NCBI GenBank assembly: GCA_050953085.1
Contig: JBMNLX010000004.1
Coordinates: forward strand, 8,285-72,284
Source: UBA3946 sp002385755
GTDB taxonomy: Bacteria; Bacillota_I; Bacilli_A; ML615J-28; CAG-698
Length of the DNA: 64,000 nt
Reading direction: 5' to 3'
Shown here one piece after another: positions 34,275-44,394 of the stretch; the stretch's first letter is position 1, and every line of letters begins with the position of its first letter. The notes under the pieces were generated by a model. That model saw nothing but the letters and a program-made list of their open reading frames with translations, was not told where the DNA came from and searched no databases. Position numbers and translations under genes: made by a program.

Positions 34275-36179
34275 ATGAGAAGATTTAACCTGGTTATTCT
34301 CGCGATTTTAACCGTTTTTTTTGGTTTGCTTACAGTTTACGCGGAAGACGGCGCCACGGAATTCGCCGGCGCCCGTTTTTTGGTGGAGGAAATCATTGAG
34401 GAAAACGAGCTTCCCTACGGGGTAAAGCACACGAAAATCGACGGTTTTACCTCGACTTCTCTTTCCGGCTATGACGCCGACGGTTTGGGCGGGCGGGCCG
34501 ATTTGGTAGTGCCCGGAAAGTACTACGATCAAATAGTGAACATCCTTGAGGTCCCGTCATCGGAGGGCGTAAGAATAACGTCCTGGGCTAACTTGAACGG
34601 GCACCGGTGGACGCTTACGACCGTGCGGGGACTAATCGCCGATTACGAAAGCAAGCATCCCGGCTGGAAGGTCATCGCGGCGATTAACGGCGACTTTTTT
34701 GATATCGGCGGCGCAGGGAATTTGCCGTACCAGACGAACGGCACTCACGCGTCCTTCGGCGAGTATTATAAAACCACAACCGGCAGGCAGGTTGGGTTTA
34801 CCAACGACGGCCGGGTTGACTCGTTGATCGGCAACGAGAAAGTCGAAAGAACGCAATATATGAAGCTTGCCGTCTATAATGACGACGGGGAGATAATCTC
34901 CGAGTTTGATATTGATAAAATCAACGACGCTCCCGGGACCGGCGAAACGGCGATTTACTTCGCGCTTTACGATTCCGATCATAATCTTATTCCCGCGAGC
35001 CCTTATATCGAGTCGCACCTTTCCTATTATGTCGTTGAAGACGCCGAACTGGCCCTTCCCAATAACGCCAACGATTTTTACGGGCGGGGCGTGATAACCT
35101 CGCGCGTTCCCCAAGAACTCGGCGCCGGCCAGTTCGCAATCGTGACCGATGACGAAGAAATAAAAGAAGCGTTGGACGTGGGGGTTAGGATCCGCTGCCA
35201 GTTTGAACTTATCGGCGCTTACGCGGACGCGAAGGATATTACCGGCTGCGGAGCCACGATAATCAGTAACGGCGCGGCGAACATGGCCGCCGGGATGGCG
35301 AACCGCGCCCCGCGGACGGTAATCGGCCGGAAAGCCGACGGCGAAATTGTGATGATGGTTATCGACGGCCGAAACTCCGGCAACGGGATGTACGGGGCCG
35401 ATCATACCGAGCTTGCTGCGATTATGCACAGTTACGGCTGCGTCGAGGCATATAATCTTGACGGCGGCGGCTCGTCGACGATGATTATCCGCAGGGAAGG
35501 CGTTCTCGAGGTTATGAACACGCCCTCGGACGGCCGGGAACGGACCGACAGCAACTGTTTGCTTGTCGTTGCCCGCGACCCGGAAATAGATGTCCAGGCC
35601 GCGGATTTGAGCGAGGACGCGCTCACTTTCTCCGTCGAACTCATAAACGACAGCGGCCACGATATCGAAACTTTGTATGTGGAACTCAACGGCGAATTGA
35701 AGGAAGTTAAGGACGGGGTAGTTACCTTCGCCGGGCTCGCTCGCGATACCGAATACGCTTATCGTCTCTTTTACCGGGACGGAGGCGGCAATCTCAACCG
35801 GATTATCTTCGCCGGGAGACAGAAAACGCTGAAGCGGATGCCCGAGCTGATTAAGTTGGAAATCGTCGAGGACAGCGAGTACTTCGCCATTACCGTTACC
35901 TATGACGACCCCGATAAGGCCTCGACGATTGACAGTTGCTATTTATATATCAACGATAAACACGCGAGTTTTACGAACGGCGCGATGAAAGTCAAAAAAA
36001 GCGCCGTCGGCTACCGCATCGACTATCTTGCCATCAAGTATTTTTATAATTTAAACGACGGTCAAAACATATATGTGGAAAAGGATTGGCCCGAGTTCGA
36101 GCATTACCGCGATTTCTGGGCGAAGATTCAGTATATTCCCTATTATATAAACGATTATGTCGACGCGGTTTTTAAGTAA
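34275..36179 (+). CDS. Secreted phosphodiester glycosidase-family protein (NAGPA), 1
   Basis: Start ATG 34275 is chosen over upstream frames because GAGGAGAG precedes it and it opens a clear signal peptide (MRRFNLVILAILTVFFGLLT, cut near VYA-ED). 634 aa. The NAGPA domain (about 90-430) carries AAINGDFFDIGG and YNLDGGGSSTMI, the conserved acidic/metal-site motifs, plus VIDGRNSG. A C-terminal fibronectin-like region (about 450-630) follows. Family members cleave sugar phosphodiesters (human NAGPA uncovers mannose-6-phosphate). In bacteria they may act on teichoic-acid- or cell-wall-linked sugars. A homologous gene follows 37 bp downstream. Confidence 0.85.
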   Translation: MRRFNLVILAILTVFFGLLTVYAEDGATEFAGARFLVEEIIEENELPYGVKHTKIDGFTSTSLSGYDADGLGGRADLVVPGKYYDQIVNILEVPSSEGVRITSWANLNGHRWTLTTVRGLIADYESKHPGWKVIAAINGDFFDIGGAGNLPYQTNGTHASFGEYYKTTTGRQVGFTNDGRVDSLIGNEKVERTQYMKLAVYNDDGEIISEFDIDKINDAPGTGETAIYFALYDSDHNLIPASPYIESHLSYYVVEDAELALPNNANDFYGRGVITSRVPQELGAGQFAIVTDDEEIKEALDVGVRIRCQFELIGAYADAKDITGCGATIISNGAANMAAGMANRAPRTVIGRKADGEIVMMVIDGRNSGNGMYGADHTELAAIMHSYGCVEAYNLDGGGSSTMIIRREGVLEVMNTPSDGRERTDSNCLLVVARDPEIDVQAADLSEDALTFSVELINDSGHDIETLYVELNGELKEVKDGVVTFAGLARDTEYAYRLFYRDGGGNLNRIIFAGRQKTLKRMPELIKLEIVEDSEYFAITVTYDDPDKASTIDSCYLYINDKHASFTNGAMKVKKSAVGYRIDYLAIKYFYNLNDGQNIYVEKDWPEFEHYRDFWAKIQYIPYYINDYVDAVFK

Positions 36180-36216
36180 GAAGGTGTTTTGAATATAAAG
36201 GAGCGGGACTAGAATT

Positions 36217-38094
36217 ATGAAACGAACGTTAAGATTTATTTGGTTATTGCTTTTGGCCTTCGCGGCGGTCGCGCTTCCGCTGTCGCCCGTGATTCGCGGC
36301 GCGGGGGAAGACGTCACGACGACCGGCGGAGCGGGCTACTATATTAGGGAACGCGTCGCCGAGAATGATTTGGGATATTTGATTAAACATTTCACCGATC
36401 ATTCGACGACGATCCGTAATAACGCCGAGTACTTACAGCAAGTCAATGTTTTGGAAGTGCCGACCGCGACCCCGGCGAAAATAATCAGTTACGCCAATCT
36501 CCGCAATCATAAGTGGACGCTTACTTCGGTAAGAAAACTCGCGGAGCAGTTCGAGGAGGAGAACCCCGACTGGAAGGTGATCGCAGCCGTCAACGCCGAC
36601 TTTTTCGATATTAACGGAATCCTTAACGGCCTGCCTTACCAAACCCATAACCCGGTCGTGACGATGGGCGAGTTTTATAAAACGTCGGTCCGAACCAACG
36701 TCTTGGGGTTTACGAACGACGGCTCGACCAACACCTTGATTGCCGGCGGGAAAAACGTCAGAACCCCGAATATGATTCTCGCGGTTTATGACGATGACGA
36801 TGAAATCATTGCCGAGTTTGATATCGAAAAAATTAACGCGGCGCCCGGCGCCGGCGAAACGGCGGTCTTTTTCGGCTACTACGACGACCAAACGCAAAAA
36901 TACCTGCCTATGGAAGTCGCGCTTGACGGCGCCGAGGGCTTTTTCATTGAAGACGCGGAGCTCGCGCTTCCCAACAACGCCAATGATTTCTACGGCAAAG
37001 GTCGCATCACCGCCAGGAATCCTTTCACCCTGGAAAAAGGGCAATTCGCGATTGCGACGAAAAACCAAGAGGTCGCCGCCCTGCTTGACGTCGGCGTCAA
37101 GGTGCGCGCGCAGTTTGAATTTGCGGGCGAACTCGCCCGGGTCGATAACGCAACAGGTTATCAGGGAAAGTTTCTCGAGGGAAGCGAGTTTCGCGATAGC
37201 GGGGTGAGCGTTTTGGCCGCCCGTCATCCCCGAACGGCGGTCGGCGTCCGCCCGGACGGCTCGATTGTGATGGCGGTAATTGACGGCCGCCAGGCGGCGA
37301 GCGGGAAGGAAGGCGTCTTCGGCGACGAAATGGCGGCAATCATGAAAAAATACGGCTGCGCCGAAGCTTATAACCTTGACGGCGGCGGCTCCTCGACGAT
37401 GATCATCCGCAAAGACGGCGAGTTAGTCGTTGTCAACTCGCCATCGGACGGCAGGGAACGTTCCGACGCCAACTGTCTATTAATCGCCGTCAGGATGCCG
37501 GAGATAAGGATGGAATTCAGCCAGGCCGAGGACGCGATAACCGTGTCCGCGGAGCTGATCGCGGCGAATAACCACGATATCCAAAAGTTATATATTGACT
37601 TTAACGGCGAGCTAAGGGAGGTCGGGGCGGAAGAAGCGGTTTTCTCGGGTCTTAACCGCGACACCGAGTATTACTATGCCTTCAAATATCGCGACAGCGC
37701 CGGCATACTACGCGATTTGCTTGTTGACGGCCGGATAAAAACCTTAAAACGCCCGCCCGTTATCATCGCTTTCGAGATATACGAATACGAGCCTTTTTTC
37801 CACATTATTTTGCATTACGATGATCCGGATTACGCGAGTCGTTTAAACCGCGCTTATATCACCCTTAACGGCCGCGAATCGCTGGCTCTTAACGGCCAGG
37901 CGACATTCGCGAAAACCACTTACGGTTCGGTCATAAAGTCGCTGTCGATAAGATATCAGGTAGACTTAAATGACGGCGAGCAAACAGTAATCTCCCCCGT
38001 TGATGATTATTTGTTGAAGTCGTCGGCGGAAATCGAGGCGATTCTCGTTATCAACGGGAAGGTTGACGCTTTAGTCGAAGAAATCTATCGATAG
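36217..38094 (+). CDS. Secreted phosphodiester glycosidase-family protein (NAGPA), 2
   Basis: 625 aa, SD AAAGGAG, signal peptide MKRTLRFIWLLLLAFAAVAL with cleavage near RGAG. Domain order is identical to the upstream gene: AAVNADFFDINGILNG, VIDGRQAAS, YNLDGGGSSTMI, then the same C-terminal region ending with a shared two-strand pattern. The two proteins look about half identical and arose by tandem duplication. Differences cluster in loops around the active site, so the substrates may differ. It shares the upstream promoter and ends at a strong terminator. Confidence 0.85.
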   Translation: MKRTLRFIWLLLLAFAAVALPLSPVIRGAGEDVTTTGGAGYYIRERVAENDLGYLIKHFTDHSTTIRNNAEYLQQVNVLEVPTATPAKIISYANLRNHKWTLTSVRKLAEQFEEENPDWKVIAAVNADFFDINGILNGLPYQTHNPVVTMGEFYKTSVRTNVLGFTNDGSTNTLIAGGKNVRTPNMILAVYDDDDEIIAEFDIEKINAAPGAGETAVFFGYYDDQTQKYLPMEVALDGAEGFFIEDAELALPNNANDFYGKGRITARNPFTLEKGQFAIATKNQEVAALLDVGVKVRAQFEFAGELARVDNATGYQGKFLEGSEFRDSGVSVLAARHPRTAVGVRPDGSIVMAVIDGRQAASGKEGVFGDEMAAIMKKYGCAEAYNLDGGGSSTMIIRKDGELVVVNSPSDGRERSDANCLLIAVRMPEIRMEFSQAEDAITVSAELIAANNHDIQKLYIDFNGELREVGAEEAVFSGLNRDTEYYYAFKYRDSAGILRDLLVDGRIKTLKRPPVIIAFEIYEYEPFFHIILHYDDPDYASRLNRAYITLNGRESLALNGQATFAKTTYGSVIKSLSIRYQVDLNDGEQTVISPVDDYLLKSSAEIEAILVINGKVDALVEEIYR

Positions 38095-38117
38095 ACTTCC
38101 GACATAAATGAATATGG

Positions 38118-38160
38118 GCATTTCGCACAAGATTAATTGCCTTATGCGAAATGCTTTTTC
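38118..38160 (+). terminator. Terminator after the NAGPA pair
   Basis: Perfect 9-bp stem GCATTTCGC / GCGAAATGC followed by TTTTTC. Confidence 0.88.
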
Positions 38161-38757
38161 TTTTCTACGTTTCCGGTAAAATTGCGTTTTGCGGATAACC
38201 GACAATTAATTTATCAATTTTCTCCATTGACTATCGCAAAAATTCTGATTAGATAATTGATAAAAAGAGTAAAAATTCCAAAAATCGATATGAGAATCAT
38301 AAGTGATTTTAGAAACATTAATTAGAAACTGAAGTCCATAAAAAGTTTTTCATAACGCGGGGATTAGGATTAATTATAACCAAAAAAAATATTACTAAAA
38401 CCAGTAAATCCCGGCCAAATTATTGGCGGGCTTCAGGTTCGAATAAAAAAAATACCGACCTCCTTATCTAAAGGGGGTCGTACTATTTCGCAAAAACTCC
38501 TCTTTACGCGTAATATTAATTTAAGAGCGCTTTTTAAATATTGAAGGTAGATTAAGGCGCTGGTTGTTTTAGCAACATTCTTATTTATATATGTGTGAAT
38601 CGATACTATCAACGAAAAATAGTGTTGCATAAAAGGGATAATAATGTTAATATTTAATCAGAGAAGAGGAAAATTAAAAGCGCTGGAAACCCACGACGCA
38701 TCTTCGTTTGCTCGGAATCATAAAGACGGAAGCGTTAGGTATACGGTATGATTCTTA
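38161..38757. other. Long AT-rich spacer with a minus-strand hairpin
   Basis: No gene recognised in ~600 bp. The stem CGACCTCCTT / AAGGGGGTCG (38456-38480) is followed on the minus strand by TATTTTTTTT, so it could terminate transcription coming from the right, though no minus-strand gene is evident nearby. Confidence 0.45.
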
Positions 38758-39101
38758 TTGCGGGTTCTATTGGCGGAAATCGCGGAAGCGAGAAAACTAA
38801 AACCGGAGAATTTACGCCGCCACGGTTGTAAAAACGATATTATATTCGCGTATTGCCGGGAACGCAAGTCAAGGCTTTCACGAAAGAGAAAGAGATTGTG
38901 TATTGCTTCCTATGCCCCGAATACCCCTGCCGGACGCTCGATAGTTTTATAGACAATAATTACATCCACCGTTCGATTATCTTTTGTAATCACACAAATG
39001 AAAATGAACGAAAAGAACGCCGGCGTTGCGATGGCTGCGGGACGAAGTTTCCCCGGTATGACGAGCAATGCGCGCGTTGTGGGAAGACGGTCAAAAGCTG
39101 A
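38758..39101 (+). pseudogene. Cysteine-rich DUF3795-like protein, frameshifted
   Basis: Two frames joined near 38865 give LKPENLRRHGCKNDIIFAYC, then VKAFTKEKEIVYCFLCPEYP with CRTL next, and a C-terminal zinc ribbon CDGCGTKFPRYDEQCARCG. The spaced Cys pairs resemble DUF3795 zinc-binding proteins. The true start is unclear and the N-terminal CG motif is not found in frame. It may be decayed or hit by an indel. Confidence 0.45.
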
Positions 39102-39164
39102 AAGGAAGACCGCGTCGATTAGCGCGCGATATGAAAGAAATAAAAAAAGTAGGGAGGCAAAAAA

Positions 39165-39755
39165 ATGGCAAGATTATTGTTTCAGGGTCACGGCAGTTTC
39201 CGGATCGTGACCGACGGGGATGTCGTGATTTACGTCGACCCGTTTGCCGGGAATGGCTATGACCTGCCCGCCGATATTATCCTGGTGACGCACCAGCATG
39301 GCGACCATAACCGGGTGGATTTGGTCGCGAAAAAGAAGGAGTGCGTCGTTATCCAAAACTTTGACGCCTTAAAGGACGGGGAATATCAAACTTTTAATTT
39401 CAAGGGCGTGGAAATCAAGGCCGTTCCCGCCTACAATAAAAACCATAACGAAAGCGAGTGCGTGGGTTATATCATCGCTTTTGACGGTCTGAAACTATAC
39501 GCGGCTGGCGACACGTCAAAAACCGCCGCGATGGCCGGTTTCCCGGAACTTGCTCTCGATTACGCGCTTTTGCCGATTGACGGCGTATACAACATGGGTC
39601 CGGAAGAAGCCGCGGAATGCGCGCGGATTATCAAGGCCCGCCGGACGATCCCGATTCACATGAAACCGAGAGCGCTCTTTGACGCGACGATGGCGGATAC
39701 TTTTTCCGCTGAGAACAAACTCGTCGTTTCGGCCGGTTCGGAAATTGAATTATAG
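39165..39755 (+). CDS. Metallo-beta-lactamase-fold hydrolase (UPF0173-like)
   Basis: 196 aa, ATG 39165 with GGGAGG upstream. The metal site motif THQHGDHN (about 45-52) and later AAGDTS (about 113) and IPIHMKP (histidine, about 164) are intact. The lean beta-strand start LLFQGHGSFRI is typical of the small cytosolic L-ascorbate-6-P-lactonase-like/UPF0173 group. Substrate unknown. No partner gene is obvious. Confidence 0.85.
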   Translation: MARLLFQGHGSFRIVTDGDVVIYVDPFAGNGYDLPADIILVTHQHGDHNRVDLVAKKKECVVIQNFDALKDGEYQTFNFKGVEIKAVPAYNKNHNESECVGYIIAFDGLKLYAAGDTSKTAAMAGFPELALDYALLPIDGVYNMGPEEAAECARIIKARRTIPIHMKPRALFDATMADTFSAENKLVVSAGSEIEL

Positions 39756-39797
39756 CCAGCCACCCAACCATAAATCGAAAGGAAATAATGCAAAAAT

Positions 39798-40565
39798 ATG
39801 GAAACAAAACACAAAATCGCGGTATTGATCGATTATGACAACTTCAACAACGAAGAATATTTAAAGTTGCTCTTTGACGAGCTAAATGATTACGGGGACG
39901 TGATTATTAAGGAAGCCTATTTCTCCGACATTTACACCACCATTCCCCCCGAGCAAAAGACACACTCGAAATTCATCGAGAAAATGCAGTCCTTAGGCAT
40001 CAGCCCGAAATTGCAGATGCCGTATACCAAGAAGAAGAACGCGACCGACATCAGGATCGCGATTGAAGCGATGGATCTTTTAAACAAAGATTACATCACT
40101 TGTTTTTGCCTGGCCTCTTGCGATTCGGATTTAACGCCGCTCGCGATCAGGTTAAAAAAAGAAGATAAATTCGTTATCGGCGCCGGCGTTGAGACGACGC
40201 CTCAACCGTTTAAGATTGAGTGCAATTTCTTCATTAATATTGACACGCGCATTAAAGACAACAAAGCGCAAAAACAGGACGAAGCCCAGAAAAAGCAAGA
40301 CGCCAAGGCCGAAAAATATCCTAACCGAAGAATAAAAGAGCTGGTCGAGCTTGTGAATAATTTGATTGAGGAAAACAAGGACGAGAAAGGCTTCGCGCAA
40401 TTCTCCCAAGTAATCGAGATATTAAAGAAAAGGCAGACCGATTTCTCGCCGAAAAACTACGGGTTCGCCAATAAAAATACTTTGCCGTTTTTTAAGTCGG
40501 TGTTAAAGGAATATTATACGATCGAAACGAAAGGCAACACGGCGTTTATTTGTATAAAGAAGTGA
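39798..40565 (+). CDS. NYN-domain (LabA/DUF88-like) protein with OST-HTH/LOTUS domain
   Basis: 255 aa. The N-terminal PIN-like NYN domain has IAVLIDYDNFNN (about 6-17), a central KNATDIRIAIEAMDLL and the acidic ASCDSDLTPLAIRLK, the metal-binding residues of this ribonuclease superfamily. A charged linker (about 155-175) leads to a C-terminal winged helix of OST-HTH/LOTUS type. Such proteins are predicted RNA-binding nucleases. ATG 39798 is used, with AAAGGA about 15 nt before it. Confidence 0.85.
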   Translation: METKHKIAVLIDYDNFNNEEYLKLLFDELNDYGDVIIKEAYFSDIYTTIPPEQKTHSKFIEKMQSLGISPKLQMPYTKKKNATDIRIAIEAMDLLNKDYITCFCLASCDSDLTPLAIRLKKEDKFVIGAGVETTPQPFKIECNFFINIDTRIKDNKAQKQDEAQKKQDAKAEKYPNRRIKELVELVNNLIEENKDEKGFAQFSQVIEILKKRQTDFSPKNYGFANKNTLPFFKSVLKEYYTIETKGNTAFICIKK

Positions 40566-40605
40566 TTAAACTAAAGGCTGGAAGCGACCTTTTTTACTGA
40601 AGCCA

Positions 40606-40632
40606 TTGGAAAATCTATTTTTACTGTATAAT
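40606..40632 (+). promoter_or_regulatory. Putative promoter for the small ORF at 40652
   Basis: TTGGAA (40606-40611) and consensus TATAAT (40627-40632) with a short 15-bp spacer. The predicted start of the mRNA lies near 40640, which favours ATG 40652 over ATG 40640. Confidence 0.4.
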
Positions 40633-40651
40633 AAGGGCTATGAGGGAATAT

Positions 40652-40864
40652 ATGGCAAATCTAAACAAAGAGTATTTCATCGAACGGAAAGATTATTTAT
40701 CGCATAAACACAAAGGGAAATATGTCGCTATCGGCAAGGGCGAGTTATTCGCCGCCTTCGACACTAAAAAGGAAGCGAAAGAAGCGGCCGCGAACAAATT
40801 CGCCCCGGGCGAGTTTTATATCGCCAAATGCGTGAGAGCAAATCTATCCGTTATATATATTTAG
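40652..40864 (+). CDS. Small DUF5678-like protein
   Basis: 70 aa from ATG 40652 (AGGGAA just upstream); ATG 40640 is an alternative. It reads MANLNKEYFIERKDYLSHKH with KGKYVAIGKGELFAAFDTKK. A KYVA-x-G-x-(L/V)-x-A-x-x-(D/T)-x-x-EA layout like this is seen in DUF5678-type short proteins of unknown function. The assignment is tentative. It overlaps the next gene. Confidence 0.5.
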   Translation: MANLNKEYFIERKDYLSHKHKGKYVAIGKGELFAAFDTKKEAKEAAANKFAPGEFYIAKCVRANLSVIYI

Positions 40865-41124
40865 TGTTAATGTGTTTTTTCGCCGGGCTCGCTTTCTTTT
40901 GTCATCTTCTGTATATAAATAATGCAAGCGGCGCGACCGCGAGAGAATCCGAGCTTTTCCTTGCGATTGCGATGTATTTTTTGGCGGCGGTATTCCATCT
41001 CGCGTGGTTAATTAAAACGATTAATAAAATGGTTAGAAAAATCCGTCTGATCGCCCGGGAAACAAACCGGTTGCGGGAAATACTTGACGAGGCGAGAGAA
41101 GTAAGAAGGCTTATTAAAGAATAG
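40828..41124 (+). CDS. Small membrane protein with coiled-coil tail
   Basis: 98 aa. Two membrane helices (YLVLMCFFAGLAFFCHLLYI and LAIAMYFLAAVFHLAWLIK) precede a basic/acidic heptad-like tail (RLIARETNRLREILDEAREV). It starts inside the preceding gene at ATG 40828 with only a weak SD. Unknown function. Confidence 0.5.
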   Translation: MRESKSIRYIYLVLMCFFAGLAFFCHLLYINNASGATARESELFLAIAMYFLAAVFHLAWLIKTINKMVRKIRLIARETNRLREILDEAREVRRLIKE

Positions 41125-41237
41125 GCCTTTTTTTATCGTTAATAGCCTTCGCGCTTGCCTTAACTCGCGGTCGGGTTATCCGGTTATTAAGTAAAAAATA
41201 AATAATCGAAGAAATTTTAACAATTTTGTAAAAACGC

Positions 41238-41266
41238 TTGCATAACGATTTTTCTTGTGATATAAT
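41238..41266 (+). promoter_or_regulatory. Promoter of the beta-glucan locus lipoprotein gene
   Basis: TTGCAT, 17-bp spacer, consensus TATAAT (41261-41266). The sequence overlapping the -35 box (TGTAAAAACGCTTGCA, 41228-41243) looks like a LacI/CcpA-family operator half-palindrome with two extra A, so control by the LacI protein at 45641 or CcpA is possible. Confidence 0.65.
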
Positions 41267-41305
41267 AAAATCGCCCATATTGAAACGTTTAAATAAGGAG
41301 GAGTA

Positions 41306-44267
41306 ATGACAAAACGCAGTTTCAAACTTATTTTGGGATTCATGTTCATGTTTTTGTTGTTTGTCGTTGTTGTCGGCTGTGACCGGACGCCGAAAGAATT
41401 AAATGTCTTGGGCGACTGGAGCGGCGATGAAGCCGTTTACACCATCGAAGATAATACGGCGGAAAAGTTGTCGTTCGGCTACGACAAGGGCGACAAACCC
41501 GATGCGACGATTGAAAGTCCGACCATCAAGCACAATCTCGCGAAATATCAGAAGCTTGTCATCACCGTTAAAGGCAACGGGTCGATGGCATTACGTTTGG
41601 AAGGTAAGGACATTGCCGAAGCGAAAGAGGTAAGACTTAATGTCACCGGCGTCGGCGGGACTTACGAGTGGAGTTTGGCGAAGGAGAGCGAATACTTGAA
41701 AGATGTCGAAAAAGTGGTCATTTGCGCCGCTCCCGGCAAGGAAAACTCGATCGGCGAGATCGAAATCACCGCTTTAACCTTCAGTAAAGAAGAGCCGACC
41801 GGGTTTATAATCGAGGCCGGTTACGACGATATTCCCTCCAACGTCAACGAGTACAACGGGACGGACGAGGAGTTCCATTTCAACGCCCTTTGGGCGGATT
41901 TCGCCGACGAAACTTACACGATCACCTACGTTGGCGACGTCGCGAAGGTTGAGTTTGACAAACCTTCCGGGCTTGAATGGAGTTGCATGTATACTAACGT
42001 GAAAGGCAATTTCGCAGGCTTTAATTATATGGTTGTCAAGGTGAAGGGAACTGTCGGACAGAAGTTCCTGGCGAAGGTCGCCGACGGTTTCGAAAATTTC
42101 GTCATTCTTGACGGGACCGAACAGGAAGTCGTCGTTGACTTCTCGGAGATGACCGCCGCTGAAAAGAACGGTATCCAGAAAATCTTCTTGTTCGGGCATG
42201 CCGGCGCCTCGGGCAGCGGCTCCTTTGATATTCTCGACATCTTTATGGTCGCGGAATATGATTACCAGCCGCCGGTTAAAGAGAAAAACATCTATGACGG
42301 CGCCGACCCAGAATTCATAGTCGATATTTGGTATGATAACGGCGACGGCGTTTACGAAATCGAGAAATCGGGAACCGACATCGTTATCGAATACGAAAAG
42401 ACAAACGAGGGCCAGCACTGGTCTCACGCCTTAGCTTTAATCGAAGGCGATTTCAGCGGGTTTACCAAGCTGGAAATCGAAGTAACGGGCATGGAGAACA
42501 AGACCGGGTTGTTCAAGATTGAAGGACCGGGCGTGGCGAAAGAAGAAAGCGTCACCTTTGACGGCACAAAACAAACCGTCGTTATCGACCTAACTACTCT
42601 TTCGCCGTCCGACCTTAAGAAACTCGAAAAAGTAATCTTCTTCGCAGCCCCGGGCGGGACCGGGTCCGGACAGCTCACGCTTCATAAGGTGGCGTTCGCG
42701 ATCTCGGAATATGATTTCACCGAGGGCTGGGTTTCGAACGACGAGGGCGTCTACGCGTTCGAAAAACAATCCGACGGGTCGGTTAAAGTCGCCTATGACA
42801 AAGGCGAGACTGGAATGGGCGTTTATGCGTCATGACTTTACGGGCGCGCCCGCCGGTCTGAACAAGTTAACGATCGTTCTCAAAGGAACGGAAGGTAAAT
42901 CCGTTCTTCTGAAACCCAACGATGCCGGCGCTCTCGAGCAGACCGTCACCTTTACCGGCGAGGAGCAGGAAATTGTTGTTCTTGCTGACGAGTTCGCCAC
43001 GATATTGATTTTCGCCGAGCCGGGAACGGCCGACGCGAGCGGCGAATTTACGATCGTTAGCGCCAAACTTTCCTTTAAGCGGAGCGCTATTTCGCCCGAT
43101 GTCGAAGTCGACGTAAATAAGAATTGGGTCGACAACGACGGCGGGATCTATACTTTCACCGAAATCGACGGCAAAGTCATAGTCGAGTTTGATAAAGGCG
43201 ATGGTCAAGAATGGGCTTTCATCAAGACCGAATTCGAAGACGACCTTTCCAACCATAACGCGATCGTCATGAAGGTGAAAGGCGAAGCCGGCCTGCAACT
43301 GCTCATCAAGCCGAACGACCAAGGCGCTTTCGAGCAAACGATCGACCTTACCGGCGAGGAACAGGAAGTCATTTTCAAGCTGACGGAAACGCCGCGGTTT
43401 ATCCTAATTTTTGTGGATCCGATCCAAGGCGCGAAGACCGGCTCGTTTGAGATCATCAGCGCCAAAGTCGTCAATCTCCCCGAGGATTATGATTTCGCCG
43501 AGGGTTGGGTATCGAATGACGAGGGCGTTTACGCGTTCGAAAAACAAACCGACGGGTCGGTTAAAGTCGCCTATGACAAAGGCGAACTGGAATGGACCTT
43601 CATGCGCCATAATTTCGAAGGCGCGGCCAGCGGCCTTAACACTTTGACTCTTGTCCTCAAAGGAACGGAAGGGAAATCCGTTCTCCTGAAGCCCAACGAT
43701 GCCGGCGCTCTCGAGCAGACCGTCACCTTTACCGGCGAGGAGCAGGAAATAGTCGTCCGCGCCGACGCTTTTACGACGATATTGATTTTCGCCGAGCCGG
43801 GAACGGCCGACGCGAGCGGCGAATTTACGATCGTCCGCGCCGTTTTAAGTTATTCGCCCCCGCAACCGGTTGACCGGGAAACCGAAGTCGACGTAAATAA
43901 GAACTGGGTCGACAACGACGGCGGGATCTATACTTTCACCGAAACCGACGGCAAAGTCATAGTCGAGTTTGATAAAGGCGATGGTCAAGAATGGGCTTTC
44001 ATCAAGACCGAATTCGAAGACGACCTTTCCAACCATAACGCGATCGTCATGAAGGTGAAAGGCGAAGCCGGCCTGCAACTGCTCATCAAGCCGAACGACC
44101 AAGGCGCTTTCGAGAAAACGATCGACCTTACCGGCGAGGAACAGGAAGTTACCTTAAAGCTGACGGAGGCGCCGCGGTTTATCCTAATTTTTGCGGATCC
44201 GATCCAAGGCGCGAAGACCGGCTCGTTTGAGATCATCAGCGCCAAAGTCGTTTATATCGAAGAATAA
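41306..44267 (+). CDS. Repeat-containing surface lipoprotein (frameshifted)
   Basis: RBS AAGGAGGAG, start ATG 41306. The lipoprotein signal ends VVVVGC (Cys25). One extra base near 42808 (GGCGAGACTGG, against GGCGAACTGG in the second repeat) breaks the frame; corrected length is about 986 aa. After the anchor come about seven beta-sandwich modules of 120-150 residues with recurring WVSNDEGVYAF / NWVDNDGGIYTF starts, an EW.F/M strand, VLLKPND / LLIKPND and a final ILIFA/V strand. These resemble carbohydrate-binding (galactose-binding-like or CIA30) domains. The last four modules are two near-identical A-B pairs. It probably captures glucan at the cell surface for the locus downstream. Confidence 0.7.
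42711..44253 (+). repeat. Tandem ~778-bp repeat inside the lipoprotein gene
   Basis: Unit 1 (42711-43476) and unit 2 (43489-44253) are nearly identical, each coding for modules A and B. Long blocks match perfectly, including the B-module stretch from about 43186 and its copy from about 43966. The A modules have diverged more than the B modules. Confidence 0.9.
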
Positions 44268-44279
44268 ACGGACTAACCC

Positions 44280-44341
44280 GCGGCGCAAAGCCGCTTGATA
44301 TTGACTCGATACTATTGGGAGCCTCGCAAAGCGGGGCTCCC
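44280..44341 (+). other. Two hairpins between lipoprotein and GH144 genes
   Basis: GCGGC-GCAAA-GCCGC (44280-44294) and GGGAGCC...GGCTCCC (44317-44341). Neither is followed by a T-run on the plus strand, so they look more like RNA-processing or stability hairpins than a plain terminator. The lipoprotein may thus be made in excess over downstream genes. Confidence 0.55.
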
Positions 44342-44394
44342 GATAAAAAATAAAAATCTCCCGTTTAAAATTATCGAAAGACAGAGAGTTATCT

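Noticed and set aside
34632..35660. Long minus-strand frame (342 codons) opposite the first NAGPA gene
   Set aside because: It lies wholly opposite a gene with clear domain motifs, is rich in Arg, His and Val as expected from antisense of GC-rich codons, and has no family motif.
38433..38630. 65-codon minus-strand frame in the spacer before the DUF3795-like gene
   Set aside because: Low complexity and no RBS; only a minus-strand hairpin at its end.
42711..44253. Large repeat as a CRISPR or mobile element
   Set aside because: Both units are in frame with a single lipoprotein gene and encode protein modules; no spacers or terminal repeats.
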